DNA of 64,000 nucleotides from Aspidapion aeneum (Eukaryota; Arthropoda; Insecta; Coleoptera; Brentidae). The stretch is from contig OY755042.1 of NCBI GenBank assembly GCA_963576565.1, positions 2,594,112 through 2,658,111 on the forward strand, given 5' to 3'. Below, piece by piece: positions 12,369 to 23,411 of the stretch; the first letter of the stretch is position 1; each line of letters opens with the position of its first letter. Position numbers and translations under genes: made by a program. The notes below the pieces were generated by a model. It saw nothing but the letters and a program-made list of their open reading frames with translations, did not search any database and was not told where the DNA came from.

Positions 12369-12640
12369 ACAGGGTGTTCTCAAAGTTGAGTCATTTATTT
12401 TAATAGGTTGTAGAACTCCTAAAAATAAGTAATTATACCAAAAATCATTTACATAAAAGTTGCAGAATAAAGAAGTTATTAACAATTCGAAAAATGTTAA
12501 ATTTAAAAACTGTAAGACCTGACTTTTTGATATGCTAGACCACTGCGTTATCAATGTTTTGTTTACCGGTGATACTGGGTATGGCTCATTTTTTTGTAGA
12601 ATAAAAATTACTCACCATTTATTCATTCATTGTACGGTTT
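12369..12640. other. Sequence beginning with a TACAGGGTGT terminus
   Basis: ATACAGGGTGTTCTCAAAG at 12368 matches the end motif of the Y elements, so it is probably one end of a further non-autonomous element. The other end was not located. Confidence 0.35.
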
Positions 12641-12810
12641 TCAGTCAGAATTTCGATTTGGCCAGTTGTAAGTAATTCGCTAAAGTGCATGATATTTTTG
12701 TTTTGTCGCCGTGTTCATCCGTAAAATCATCCACCCGTCTCATTAGGGGTCTTCTTTTTCTATCTGTTAGCTTTAAATGTAACATTTGTCTTTCCATTAA
12801 TCTTTGGGGT
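12640..12810 (-). mobile_element. LINE 3' fragment (family C)
   Basis: On the minus strand, codons RKRRPLMRRVDDFTDE parallel SSGRPQMRWADDFEEA at 29690-29860, the 'GRP..RW.DD' tail typical of RTE-like LINE proteins. Both are followed in + orientation by CTTTCCATTRATCTTTGGGG. Confidence 0.5.
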
Positions 12811-12811
12811 T

Positions 12812-12852
12812 AATTATTAAAAAGAATTAAGATAAAAGTAAAGCCAAGTTCT
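12812..12852. repeat. Left half of a repeat split by a LINE
   Basis: AAAAGTAAAGCCAAGTTCT matches 30430-30455; the sequence resumes at 14286. See 30400-30515 for the unsplit copy. Confidence 0.65.
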
Positions 12853-14285
12853 ACTACTACTATGTCGGTTTAGAACGTTTTTCTACGTTGTCCGACGCCT
12901 ATTCTCCACCTCCTTCGACCCTGACAGTCATCTTCTGTCAGGTTTTTTTTACTCATCTTTGGATTGACTGTTGCCATTCCAGTTTAGGACGCCCTCTTTT
13001 TCTGCGCCCTATTGGTTGCCATTCTAGGACCTGCTTTGGTAATTTTTCGTCGTTCATCCGTTGTACATGGCCGTACCAGTTGCGTTTTAGTGATGTCATC
13101 CGTTATGCTTCCCTCGATTCCCATTCTTTCTTTTATGATCTCATTTCTTATATGATCTGTTCTAGATATTCTCATTGATCTTCTTATTGCATCCATTTCG
13201 ACACTTTCCATTTTTGCTTTGTATTTTTCTGTTACGCAACAAGTCTCTATTCCGAATAACAGCGTGCTTTTCACCATTGTTTCATATATGTTAAATTTTA
13301 CATTCTCTTTTTTATCTCTCTGCTCCATAAAATACTGTTAAGACAACCAATAACCTTTTTTGCTTTTACTATTCTTACCCAAGTATACATACTCATTGCA
13401 TGTAGATATTGTTTGTCCAACTCACTTGATTCGTTTCCAATACATAAGTACTGTGTCTTGTCCCGTTCACTGTTAACCCCCACTTTTGGTATTCTTCCGT
13501 TAACTTTCTCATCATATACTCCATGTCTTCTTTATTATTAGCTACAATTACTTGGTCGTCAGCAAACTGTAGTGTGTATATGGTAAATCGGTCGTTAAGT
13601 TGTATTCCCATGCCGTGTACTTTGCGTTTCCAGTTTTTTAGAGCTACTGCGATATATATTTTAAAACGAGTTGGAGAGATACAACATTCCTGTCTTAAGC
13701 CTTTCGTTACCAGGAATTCTTAATTATTTTAGATTTTGACCCTTTGTATAGTTCTTTTATCGCTTTTATGTATGTATGATTGATATTAGTCTGCTCTAAT
13801 ACTGTCCATAATTTTTCTACTGGAACGGTATCATATGCTTTTTGTAGGTCCACAAAGGTAACATGAGTCTCTATATTTCTGGCGCTCCTTTTCTCAATTA
13901 CTTGTTTAAGACAAAAAACATTATCACTACAAGATCTGCCTGCACGAAACCCACTTTGCTCTTCTTGTTCTTGTTCATGAAAATCATTCTCTATTAGATC
14001 TCTAAGAATCCTACCGTACAATCTACTTAGAGTACTGGTTACTGAAATTCCTCTGTAATTGTTTCAATCCAGCTTGTTTCCTTTTTTATATATTGAGGAT
14101 ATGAATGAAATTTTCCAATCATCTGGTACTGGATGTCCGTTTATGCATACGATAATATATGTGAGATTTTTGAGTAGTTTCTCTGTCCATATTTGAGCAT
14201 TTCAGCATATATTCCCCCAGGTCCGCTAGCTTTTCCGGATTTAAGCTTTTTAATACTATTCTTTATCATTTCTTTTTCGAGCCAT
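12853..14285 (-). mobile_element. 5'-truncated LINE (family A) with decayed reverse transcriptase
   Basis: Read on the minus strand it encodes, in order, a finger segment (KKLKSGKASGPGGIYAEML near 14250), QSGFRAGRSCSDNVFCLKQ (near 13960), the palm motif LQFADDQVIVA (near 13570) and a C-terminal GHV..M region. Frames are broken between ~13300 and 14050, so it is inactive. The 3' end is a (TAG)n run after the stop. GTTCT flanks it at 12848-12852 and 14286-14290, and the flanks together recreate the intact repeat at 30400-30515, so 5'-truncated insertion is well supported. Confidence 0.8.
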
Positions 14286-14345
14286 GTTCTCCAATACAAA
14301 TTTCTTACTAGTTTAAAAATATTTTTTTAAACTTTGCTATTAGGA
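14286..14345. repeat. Right half of the repeat split by the LINE
   Basis: GTTCTCCAATACAAATTTC and TTTTTTTAAACTTTGCTATT correspond to 30453-30513. Confidence 0.65.
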
Positions 14346-15958
14346 ATGCAAATGACTCTTAGGCAACTACTTTATGGAAGTCCATGAAATTTGGAGGGGT
14401 TGCTAACTTTATGAAAATCTACGACTGTGCAAAGTTTGAGTTTCGTAGATCGTTCCGAAGTAGAGTTTTAGATAGGTCAAATATGGGCTGAAATGTTTCA
14501 AGAATTGATGGTACAGCAGTTTACGCGAACTTAGCAGGGCACTGTCATGCCCCCATATTCGTCTAGTTTTTTTTTTGCAAGAGTATAATAATCTACCATC
14601 TGTCATAAAAAGTAGCCAAAGTGTTAATATTTTTAAAAAACAAGTAAGACAGTTTTTAGAATAATCGTTTTAAATAAACAAGTCTAGTAGGGTCATTGCA
14701 GTTTTAACAATAGTTTTTTTTAATTTTTATTTTCTGTTTGTATTTGATTGATGTATTATTATTTCTTCCTAAATAGTAACTTAAAGTCACTCAAGTGGAG
14801 CATAATTTGTACTTCTTCTTCTTCTTCTGTTGTATTAGGATCGCTAAAAACAATTATTATTATTTTATAGTTTATACATAGCTGCTGTATCCAGTTCTTC
14901 CAGCATTTTTATCAGTTCTTCTTTCTTATTTATTATTGTTATTATCAGCATATGGTGATTACCCCACTTTAAATTAATTTTAGTTGATTGTTATGTAAGT
15001 TGTTTGATGTTGTGTCCAATTCAGATGAAACTAATTTTATTTATCGATTCTAACTATAGCTTGCCTTAACTGCATACACGCACGTGCTATTTATTAGTTT
15101 ATGAAGCCTATATTTAAGTAGTCACCTGTATATTTGACAGAATATATAGTTTCACCAATAACACTTATTTTGTTTCTCTTATATTTGTTCTGATCTTGAG
15201 GGTTCTGAATCTTATCGATGAGCTGCTTGAAAAGTTCTGATGCCATCCAAGAAGTTCTTCTTGATTTCTGATGCAATCGATTGTTGCCAACAATTGCCAT
15301 CGGTTCGTAGATTCGATACCTGTTGATGGATGGATTTATATCATAACCTCAGTTTGTTTGAATTTTTTTTTGTCAAAAATCACAAATTTTTTTTAGAATT
15401 ACTTGACCTTATGACGAAAAGATAGCGAATAGTGCTATGTAGTTTTGAAACGTGGTTTTTGCGAAAACATTTCTAAAACCTTTTAATTTTTTTTTGTTTT
15501 GCCTCTGTCGGAGCCCTTAAAATTTTAATTTTAGGCCTTCAGAAGCTGAAAGAAAAAAGGAGATCTATTGGAAAGTATTACAAATATACAATAAAATAAC
15601 ATTTGAAAGTAAATATCTCAAAAACTAATTGATGGATTTTCTAAATTTTTACACGGTTGTAAAGATATTTAAGAGAACTTCAAAACAAGGCATCAGTAGA
15701 CCCACTTTCCCTTTTCAAAATATAGGGGTAAAGTATACCCCTTATAGATATATAGTGTTTGCTACAAAAATTTCAAGATAGCCAAAACGTCTCTTCCTCG
15801 CAATCAAAATCGACGTGTCCGAGCGTTTCTCCAAAGTCGTACGAAAAATACCCAAAAACACCTCTATTACCTTTTAGTTGAGACACCCTGTATTTCTAAT
15901 ATATGTATGAAGTTCTCTAATCAATCGGGTTCTTCTAATTTTTAATTAACAAACTTAA
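14346..15958. other. Unassigned AT-rich sequence
   Basis: No gene recognised. GAGACACCCTGTATTT at ~15880 is an inverted TACAGGGTGT-type element end. Confidence 0.35.
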
Positions 15959-15959
15959 C

Positions 15960-16952
15960 TTAAGGCTTCAAGTAAATAAAGGTCTTAAACAAGGTTGCTG
16001 TATCTCGCCTACGCTCTTCAAGATATATTTGGAACAAGTCCTTAAAGTCTGGAAGAGAAAATGCCAAAACATGGGAATTCCGTTGGATGAAACCACCTTG
16101 TATACTTTATGTTTCGCCGATGATCAGATAGTGGTGGCTCAGGATTATGACGACCTCGAATATATGACACGAAAACTAATAGAAGAGTACAATAAGTGGG
16201 GACTAGAGGTTAATATCAATAAGACAGAGTATATGTATATTGGTGGAACGAAACAGGATCTAATCTTAAATACTGGGCAGCGAATTCAATCCTGTGATGA
16301 GTATAAATACTTAGGTCTAAAAATTACAGCTGACGGAACACTAGACATAGCTATAAAAGATAGAAACGTACAAGGAAGAAAAGCAATAACTTTATTAAAT
16401 GGAATAATTTGGGACCAAAGTTTATCAAAACATAACAAAAAGCTTATATATATATATAACACCATTGTAAAAAGTATTATTACATACTGCTCAGAAGTAT
16501 GGCCAATCAAAGATAGAACAGAAAAAATGCTTTCCGCTACGGAGATGGACTATTGGAGAAGAACAGCAGGGAAATCAAAAAGAGAAAGAGTTACAAATCA
16601 AAGAATAAGAGAAATTATGACAGTGGGTGAACGTACTCTAGTGGATGATATAAGAACAAAACAACTGGTGTGGTACGGACATGTACAAAGAATGGATGAT
16701 GGAAGACTACCTAAACAAATATTACAATGGAAACCAATTGGCCGAAGAAAACGAGGAAGGCCGAGGAGAAGCTGGAGAGAAGGAATAGACAGTGAAATAA
16801 GAATAAGAGGCCTAGATGATGAATTATGGGCAAACAGAAACGAGTGGAGATTGGGTATCGGAAGAGTTGTGAAACCGATAAATATATATATATATACCCA
16901 ACAAACAATTAAAGTTGTAACGACGAAACCCCAACTAGAAAGAATTTCTTAA
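15960..16952 (+). mobile_element. 5'-truncated LINE (family B) with long open RT C-terminal half
   Basis: A continuous frame from ~15960 encodes GLKQGCCISPTLFKIYLEQ, then the catalytic segment YTLCFADDQIVVAQ, the thumb/connection region, and the tail LVWYGHVQRMDDGRLPKQ, IGRRKRGRPRRSW and LGIGR. The frame carries no stop for >320 codons, so this copy is younger than the family A copies, to which it is clearly related. It lacks endonuclease and RT fingers (5' truncation at ~15959). The 3' end runs into a (TA)n tract near 16882. The tail architecture is common in insect RTE-like LINEs; exact clade not assigned. Confidence 0.85.
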
Positions 16953-18090
16953 AAGTAACCGCAACGTACTCCCGCTACGTCTCAGTATACCATACAGCGA
17001 CGTTATAATTCCCTAAGTGGGGAACCAATTTCTGGTTATAACTACTTGGCCAAGTGTTTAAAGTCAATGTAGTAACAACTACACTACTACGTCGTAGCCA
17101 GGTATCTACTACGTCGTAGAGGCTGTTTTTTTTTCCGTAATGGCATAAAAGTTGCGATGTAGTTGCAAATAATATAATCGTTTCTTTTTGGTAGAATTGT
17201 TACACAATATGGTGGACACAACAGTAAACAGACTCGCTTAGTTTTTTTGTTTGGTTATGGTTATAATATGAACTATGTTATCCAAAAGTGTGAGAATTTA
17301 CGAGCAGAGGATCAAAATTCGAGTGCGAGGCAAAGTTTTTTGTATAACATGCATTATATATATTGCAAAAAACCGGTGCGCCCGTAAAATTGAGCCGTTT
17401 TCTGGTAGCTGATGGAATTTTTGTGTTGTGATTTTGGAGGTTATGTTTTCATAATCGACAGTTAACTCCAACAAATGGTGCTTAAGAAGAGCATTTTTGG
17501 TAAGCTTCAACTAATTTGTTTATAAAATAGTATGGCTCTTTAATATGAGCTCATAAAACGACAACAAAAATATTAAATTTTCTTTCTTACATAAAAACAT
17601 GGCGTCCCAAACTATATTCCCTGATAGTCGAAAAGGTTACTTGAAAGTAGTTGCGGCTTTAAAGTTGATCCAAAAAGTTATTTTGTCTACATTGTTACAT
17701 CAGATGTTAGTATGATGACTCAAACTTTTGTGGTAAAAATTAAAGTTATAATGTAGTTGTCGGATACACTTGTTTGGGACTCCAATGAAGCTTAACTTTC
17801 TAGTGGTAATTAAGTAGAATATAAAAGTCAGGGCGACTACGAAATAACGACTAAAAAGAAAGTAAAACTTTAGCAACGTCCTATTGTGGTAGAGAAGACT
17901 ATCAGAATCGACTATCAAGAAACAATCCTATGAAGTAGTTTAGAGGGTCGTTTTTACGAAACATCTACTATTTCCTGATACTAAATAGTTGTTAGAACTA
18001 AAAAGTAACAAATTTTGGTTGGGATCACCACATTTCTACTATAAGAAAATAGCAAAGCCTTTAGAACATGTAGCCGCTACTATAAATGTT
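16953..18090. other. Unassigned, with CTACGTCGTAG palindromes
   Basis: CTACTACGTCGTAG-like motifs occur near 17085 and 17108, and AGTAGTT-type motifs recur to ~17950. Possibly a non-autonomous element; ends not defined. Confidence 0.35.
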
Positions 18091-18097
18091 AGTTGGG

Positions 18098-18123
18098 TAT
18101 ATATATATATATATATATATATT
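18098..18123. repeat. (TA)n microsatellite
   Basis: Uninterrupted TA dinucleotides. Confidence 0.9.
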
Positions 18124-18223
18124 TAAGGAAATGTGATTTCTAAGTTTTCACTTAAATTATCAGTTTTGTCGTTAAGAGGAAACGTAATTTTTTTAACACT
18201 TACATGCAGGACGTCATTATCTG

Positions 18224-18456
18224 TCAACCCAAGGTACGCCAAGGCCAATTTCTATGGCCATAGTCAATTAGCTGATTGACGATTGGAAAAATCGCCTTGC
18301 ACAAGGTTAAAGGTGGAGTTTGGAGCAGCCAGCCGCATGTTGTCGACGGTCGCCTTAAGGATATTCCGCAAGTGGCTATTTTTAGTGGCCTCTTTATTGT
18401 AGTGCAGGGAGCTGGTGACATATTTACCAATATGTCTATTTTGCATTGCTTTCATG
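18224..18456 (-). pseudogene. Unrecognised coding-like fragment
   Basis: Two overlapping minus-strand frames of 63 and 68 codons (containing HIGKYVTSSLHYNKEATKN and RNILKATVDNMRLAAPNS) sit in sequence less AT-rich than its surroundings. I do not recognise the family. No splice sites were convincing and the frame breaks near 18265. A transposon-protein remnant is possible; low confidence that it was ever coding. Confidence 0.25.
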
Positions 18457-18527
18457 CATTATTTCAATCATCAAAATATCGAACAGAAAAAAGATGGAAT
18501 ACGAAAGATCAAAAGAACAAAATTCTA

Positions 18528-19005
18528 GGCTGGGTCTTGGGTCGAGATGGTCCCATTTAAAAATGAACAAAATCCACCGAACACAAACCAAATAAAAGGG
18601 TGGGGATAGATTTCAAAAATTAGAGTTTATGTGAAAATATGGCGTGTGTGATATCAAACGAAAGGTAATTAAGTCTGGAGTTAAACAAAATACATTTTAA
18701 TTTATTTTAAAAAAAGGGTGGGGGTATAATTCAAAAATTAGAGTTTAAGTGAAAATATGGCGTGTGTGATATCAAACGAAAGGTAATTAAGTCCGAAATT
18801 CAACAAAATACGTTTTTGTTTTTTTAAGGGTGGGGGTGGATTTTAAAAATTTGAGTCAAAACATGGCTTGTGTGGTATCAAACAAAAGGTAATTGAGTCT
18901 GGAGTTGAATAAAATATATTTCAGTTTTTAGTTATATTAGCTCACACGTACACTATAACTATAGTACCTAGTGTGAGCTTAGGGGCCCATATATTGGCAG
19001 CGTAT
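18528..19005 (+). mobile_element. Helitron-like non-autonomous element, 5'-truncated copy
   Basis: Begins inside the family at GGGTCGAGATGGTCCC, has three ~110-bp subrepeats (AAATATGGCGTGTGTGATAT...AAAGGTAATT), and ends with the hairpin AGCTCACACGTACACT...TAGTGTGAGCT (18939-18978) and TTGGCAGCGTATT. Fuller copies are at 25116 and 54294. Confidence 0.65.
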
Positions 19006-19196
19006 TTTTTTATTGGTTTTGTATTTACTGATAATCATAAAACTAGAGTTTATAGTTTAAAGTTAACTTGTTGAAATTAAGCCAGTTTAGGCTGCCATCT
19101 AGATCATTTATATCACTGTATATTTGGTGAATAAACTATTGTAGTATCATCTGCAAAGAGTTTATGTTATGGAGCGAATAAAATTATTGGACCTAA

Positions 19197-20552
19197 AGAA
19201 CCATCTTCTGTTAGATTTTTTTTACTCATTGATCTTTGGATTGACAGTTGCCATTCTAGTTTAGGACGCCCTCTTTTTCTGCACCCTATTGGTTGCCATT
19301 CTAGGACTTGCTTTGGTAATCTTTCGTCGTTCATCCGTTGTACATGGCCGTACCATATCAGTTGCCTTTTATTGATGTCATCCGTTATGCTTCCCTCGAT
19401 TTCCATTCTTTCTTTTATAATATCATTTCTTATGTGATCTATTCTAGATATTCTCATTGATCTTCTTATTGAATCCGTTTCGACACTTTTTGTATTTTTC
19501 TGTTACGCGACAAGTCTCTATTCCATACAACAGCGTGCTTTTCACCATTGTTTCATATATGTTAAATTTTACATTCTTTTTTATCTCTCTGCTCCATAAA
19601 ATACTGTTAAGACATCCAATAACCTTTTTTGCTTTTACTATTCTTTTTTCAGTTCTGGTCACAATCTGTTCCTGTCTTATCAAATGTGACACCCAAGTAT
19701 ACGTACTCATTGCATGGAGATATTGTTTGTCCATTGTCTAGTTCTAACTCACTGGATTCGTTTCCAATACATAAGTACTGTGTCTTGTCTACGTTCACTG
19801 TTAATCCCCAGTTTTGGTATTCTTCCATTAACTTTCTCATCATATACTCCATGTCTTCTTTATCATTAGCTACAATTACTTGGTCGTCAGCAAACTGTAG
19901 TGTGTATATGGTAAATCGGTCTTTAAGTTGTATTCCCATGCTGTGCACTTTACGTTTCCAGTTTTTTAGAGCTACTGCGATATAAATTTTAAAAAGAGTT
20001 GGAGAGATACAACATCCCTGTCTTAAGCTTTTTGTTACCAGGAATTATTTTGAAAGTCTATTTCCAATTTTAACTTTAGATTTTGACCCTTTGTATAGTT
20101 CTTTTATCGCTGTTATATATGTATGTTTTGGTATTAGTTTGCTCTAACACTGTCCATAATTTTTCTACTGGAACGGTATCATATGCTTATTGTAGGTTCA
20201 CAAAGGTAACATGAGTCTCTATATTTCTGGCGCTCCTTTTCTCAATTACTTGTTTAAGACAAAAAACATTATCACTACAAAATCTGACTGCACGAAACCC
20301 ACTTTGCTCTTCTTCTTCTTGTTCATGAAAATCATTCTCTATTAGATCTCTAAGAACCCTATCGTACAATCTACTTAGAGTACTGGTTACTGAAATTCCT
20401 CTGTAATTGTAATTGTTGCAATCCAGCTTGTTTCCTTTTTTATGTATTGAGGATATGAATGCAATTTTCCAATCATTAGGTACTGGATGTCCGTTTATGC
20501 ATTGATTGATAATATATGTGAGATTTTCGAGTAGTTTCTCTGATCCATATTA
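19197..20552 (-). mobile_element. LINE family A copy, decayed
   Basis: Minus-strand fragments encode QSGFRAVRFCSDNVFCLKQ (~20300), LQFADDQVIVANDKED (~19890), TFDKTGTDCDQN (~19660), GIETCRVTEKY (~19520) and GHVQRMNDERLPKQVLEW (~19300), in at least three frames. It is cut on the 3' side near 19197 within the sequence encoding LTED, so the normal terminus is missing. Confidence 0.8.
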
Positions 20553-20994
20553 AAGTTAAACAATAATTGTTTTAATTCCAAGTAGGTTTGTATCCGATTG
20601 TTCGTAATTTTTTTCCAAAATTTTAGGTAAAACTAATAAAAACCTATATTGACCTGTAGTTATCACAATTGTATCTTTCGTTGCTTTTACAAATTGGTAT
20701 AAGTTGTCTTATTTGTTAGTCGTCGACTCTCCCACTATCGGGAGACACACGGCAATCGTATCTGCCAAAAAACACACGTCGACTAAATAGTTAGTCATAG
20801 ATCGGGATCTTCCCTGTACATGTATAATCGTAAATCGGGATAACAAGGCCAAAAAAAATCAATCAGATCGCGATCAACCCCCTTAATCAATACAATTAAA
20901 ATCGGTTTCGGCTACGTTCGGGCGCGCCATTCGCAAAACCGCGAATATTTCTAAAAATATCAAGTTGCAGAGTCGTAATTCGTTCGCGTGCAAA
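20553..20994. other. Pax: 5' flank of the paxillin 5' exon
   Basis: Likely contains promoter and 5' UTR. GC content rises towards the ATG (ACGTTCGGGCGCGCC near 20911). No TATA box was convincing; the transcription start cannot be placed. Confidence 0.35.
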
Positions 20995-21130
20995 ATGAGT
21001 GCCAAGTTGCGCGTGCGCACTCCTTCACCAAAGACTGTCACTTTTGATCCATCGCCACCGACCACTCTGGAACGCAAGCCCAAGTCTTTGATGAAATTTC
21101 GAGATCTAAAAGAGTGGGAGCAATACCTTA
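20995..21130 (+). CDS. Pax: Paxillin, 5' coding exon (probable alternative first exon)
   Basis: ATG at 20995 in an AAAATG context opens 45 codons plus one base and ends at a consensus donor (CTTA|GTAAGT). It encodes [20 protein letters not shown] and continues through a basic segment to DLKEWEQYL. The phase (one base) exactly fits the LD1 exon at 62182, which starts with two bases; the join reads YLNALLADLQNT, placing this exon's residues directly in front of the LD1 helix. Paxillin is a focal-adhesion scaffold whose LD motifs bind FAK, vinculin and parvin. A short exon donating only a few residues is the commoner paxillin start, so this is probably an isoform-specific N-terminus rich in basic and SP/TP sites. 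Assignment to Pax depends on the ~41 kb splice and is inference. Confidence 0.6.
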
Positions 21131-21192
21131 GTAAGTCATGAACGCGCATTTTTAATTGTTGCCTAGGAAACGCAATAAAAACAACACAATAA

Positions 21193-22007
21193 AAGGATTA
21201 AAGGGAAAGTACAAAATACTTCACAATCTTTATATTTCTTAAAACACACTACGCGTTTCGATATATTAATATCATTATCAAGTATGATCTGCAAGAAAAA
21301 TAAAACCGGATCTTAGTTTATAAAAAAGAAAAATATCAAAAAACTTTTACTTACAGAAAATAAAAATCCCTCTTTTAAAGTCAAAATCTAGGGCACAAGT
21401 CAAAAAACAAAAACTACACAATTAAACAAACATCTTAAACTTAAAATTTAAATACAAACAAGAATATTAAAAACAAAACAGTTAAAATAAATTAAAAATT
21501 GATACAACTAACGACATCTTAGAAAAGTTTAAAATACTACAATAGTTTAAAAGATTACATGTTTAAAGTTAAATACAACATGTTAAAAATCAATGAAATA
21601 TAAAATAAAATCGATCAGGACAAGACGCAGTTTTTAAAAATAATTATTTAAAATAATTGATAACTTTCGCTACCTCCCTACAGTGGGCGCTGGATGATTC
21701 GTTCAAGCTTAGAACATTAGTATCATTCTCCAATTTAGCAATTTCAAAGTTTTCCAAAAAATTAAGTTTTCTATCCTTCGGTGCATCGTGTAACATTTTA
21801 AAGTTATTATCTATACTAAAAGTATGACCTAACTCTCTTAAATGCTTACCGAATGACGAACGTTTATCAGATGCCGATTTTTGAGCGTTAAGGTGTTGAT
21901 GTGATTCTAACTTTAAAACTACGTCCAGTCTGTCCTACATATCTAGCAGGGCATGAACCACATTCCTCCTTATTAGAGTCCCTGTATGTTGACATATTTG
22001 GATATAT
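21193..22007 (-). mobile_element. Penelope-like element fragment, inverted left arm
   Basis: Inverted copy of 22009-23108 minus the MITE. The two arms meet at a perfect 35-bp palindrome centred on 22008. The arm carries the 3' part of a Penelope-like ORF plus its 3' UTR. An internal stretch present in the right arm (~22045-22220) is missing here. Confidence 0.75.
21644..21960 (-). pseudogene. Penelope-like GIY-YIG endonuclease domain, left-arm copy
   Basis: The minus strand encodes CPARYVGQTGRSFKVRI, the Y-V-G..TGR signature of the GIY-YIG endonuclease at the C-terminus of Penelope-like proteins, and continues through KHLRELGH and LNFLENFEIAKLEND to the stop at 21644-21646. A frameshift lies shortly after KVRI (near 21895). 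The GIY-YIG core itself looks better preserved here than in the right arm. Confidence 0.65.
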
Positions 22008-22008
22008 A

Positions 22009-22534
22009 ATATATCCAAATATGTCAACATACAGGGATTCTACTCCTTATCAGCCACCAAGATATGTAAAATTAACGTTTCTAGGTACTGTCTCTTTACA
22101 GATTGGCAATGTTCCGAACTCATTAAATAAAAATATTAGAATAGTTTATAAGTCATTTTCCAGTTCCAGACTAAAAGACCATGTTCCGACTTTAGATAAG
22201 AGCAGAGTTTATCTTTTGTCATGTGGTTCATGCCCTGCTAGATATGTAGTACAGACGTAGTTTTAAAGTTAGAATCAGAGAACACCTTAACTCTCAAAAA
22301 TCGCCATCTGATAAACGTTCGGCATTCGGTATTCATTTAACAGAGTTAGGTCATACTTTTAGTATAGATAATAACTTTGAAATGTTACATGATGCACAGA
22401 AGGGTAGAACACTTAGTTTTTTGGAAAACTTTGAAATTTCTAAATTGGAAAATGATACTAATGTTCTAAGCTTGAACGAACCATCTAGCGCCCACTGTAG
22501 GGAGGTAGCGAAAGTTATCAATTATTTTAAATAA
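22009..22534 (+). pseudogene. Penelope-like linker and GIY-YIG endonuclease
   Basis: Encodes PPRYVKLTFLGTVSLQIGN and SFSSSRLKDHVPTLDKSRVY (linker), then LLSCGSCPARYVVQT. By comparison with the left arm, the Gly of YVG is replaced by Val and a short deletion at ~22255 destroys TGR and shifts the frame to TAG. The second frame continues REHLNSQKSPSDKRS, FGIHLTELGHTF and FLENFEISKLEND to TAA at 22532-22534. The nuclease is therefore inactive in this copy. Confidence 0.75.
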
Positions 22535-22885
22535 ATATTTTTAAAAACCGCGTCTTGTCCTGATCGATTTTATTTTATATTTTATTGATTTTTAACCTGT
22601 ATTTAACTTTAAACCTGTAATCTTTTAAACTATTGTAGTATTTTTAAGATGTCGTTAGTTGTATCAATTTTTAATTTATTTTATCTATTTTGTTTTTAAT
22701 ATTGTTGTTTATATTTAAGTTTTAAGGTTAAGATGTTTGTTTAATTGTGTAGTTTTTATTTTTTGACTTGTGTCCTAGGTTTTGACTTTAAAAGAGGGAT
22801 TTTTATTTTCTGATATTTTTCTTTTTTATAAACTAAGATCCGGTTTTATTTTTCTTGCAGATCACACTTGATAATGATATTAATA

Positions 22886-23034
22886 CAGTCGAACCTCTCT
22901 AACTCGAACCTCTATAACTCGAACTTTTAAGTGGTCCTTGTACTTTTTATATGTATTTTAACCTCTTTAACTCGAATCTATAACTCGAACTGTTTTGGTT
23001 GTCCCTTTAAGTTCGAGTTATAGAGGTTCGACTG
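22886..23034. mobile_element. pogo/Tigger-like MITE (149 bp)
   Basis: Termini CAGTCGAACCTCT and AGAGGTTCGACTG are inverted repeats flanked by TA on both sides. It is inserted in the Penelope-like 3' UTR, whose uninterrupted counterpart is at about 21265-21290. The length and TA duplication suit a pogo-type MITE. Confidence 0.8.
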
Positions 23035-23213
23035 TATATTGAAACGCGTAGTGTGTTTTAAGAAATAAAAAGATTGTAAAGTATTTTGGTATTTCCCTTC
23101 AATTCCTTAATTATGGTTCTACTTTATCCTCGAGAAATCTACGTTTCTATAAAAACAACACATCATGGCTATCCTTATTTTGTTGATGTTGACAGTTAGT
23201 CGGATTAGTTTAT

Positions 23214-23405
23214 GCACAGCCCCCTTAAATTATCAAGCCTGATCCTACTTTGAATGGCAACAGTTTCGAAGGCTGACAGATCTAAAATTTTTACTATTTT
23301 GAAAACATAAAAAATATAGGCTGACAAGAAAATAATGGAAATGTCAGCCTTCGACAGTGTTGTATTTTAAAGAAGGATCGGACTTGTTAATTTGAGGTGG
23401 CTGTG
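23214..23405. mobile_element. MITE with ~65-bp inverted repeats
   Basis: CACAGCCCCCTTAAATTATC near the left end and its degenerate inverse near the right end form long arms that meet near AAAATATAGG. GTTTAT flanks both sides (23208-23213 and 23406-23411). Superfamily not assigned. Confidence 0.65.
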
Positions 23406-23411
23406 GTTTAT

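Larger units (their letters stand above)
22009..23108 (+). mobile_element. Penelope-like element fragment, right arm
   Basis: Contains linker, GIY-YIG endonuclease and 3' UTR of a Penelope-like retroelement, lacks the reverse transcriptase, and is interrupted by a MITE at 22886-23034. Tail-to-tail or inverted partial copies are characteristic of Penelope-like insertions. Confidence 0.75.
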
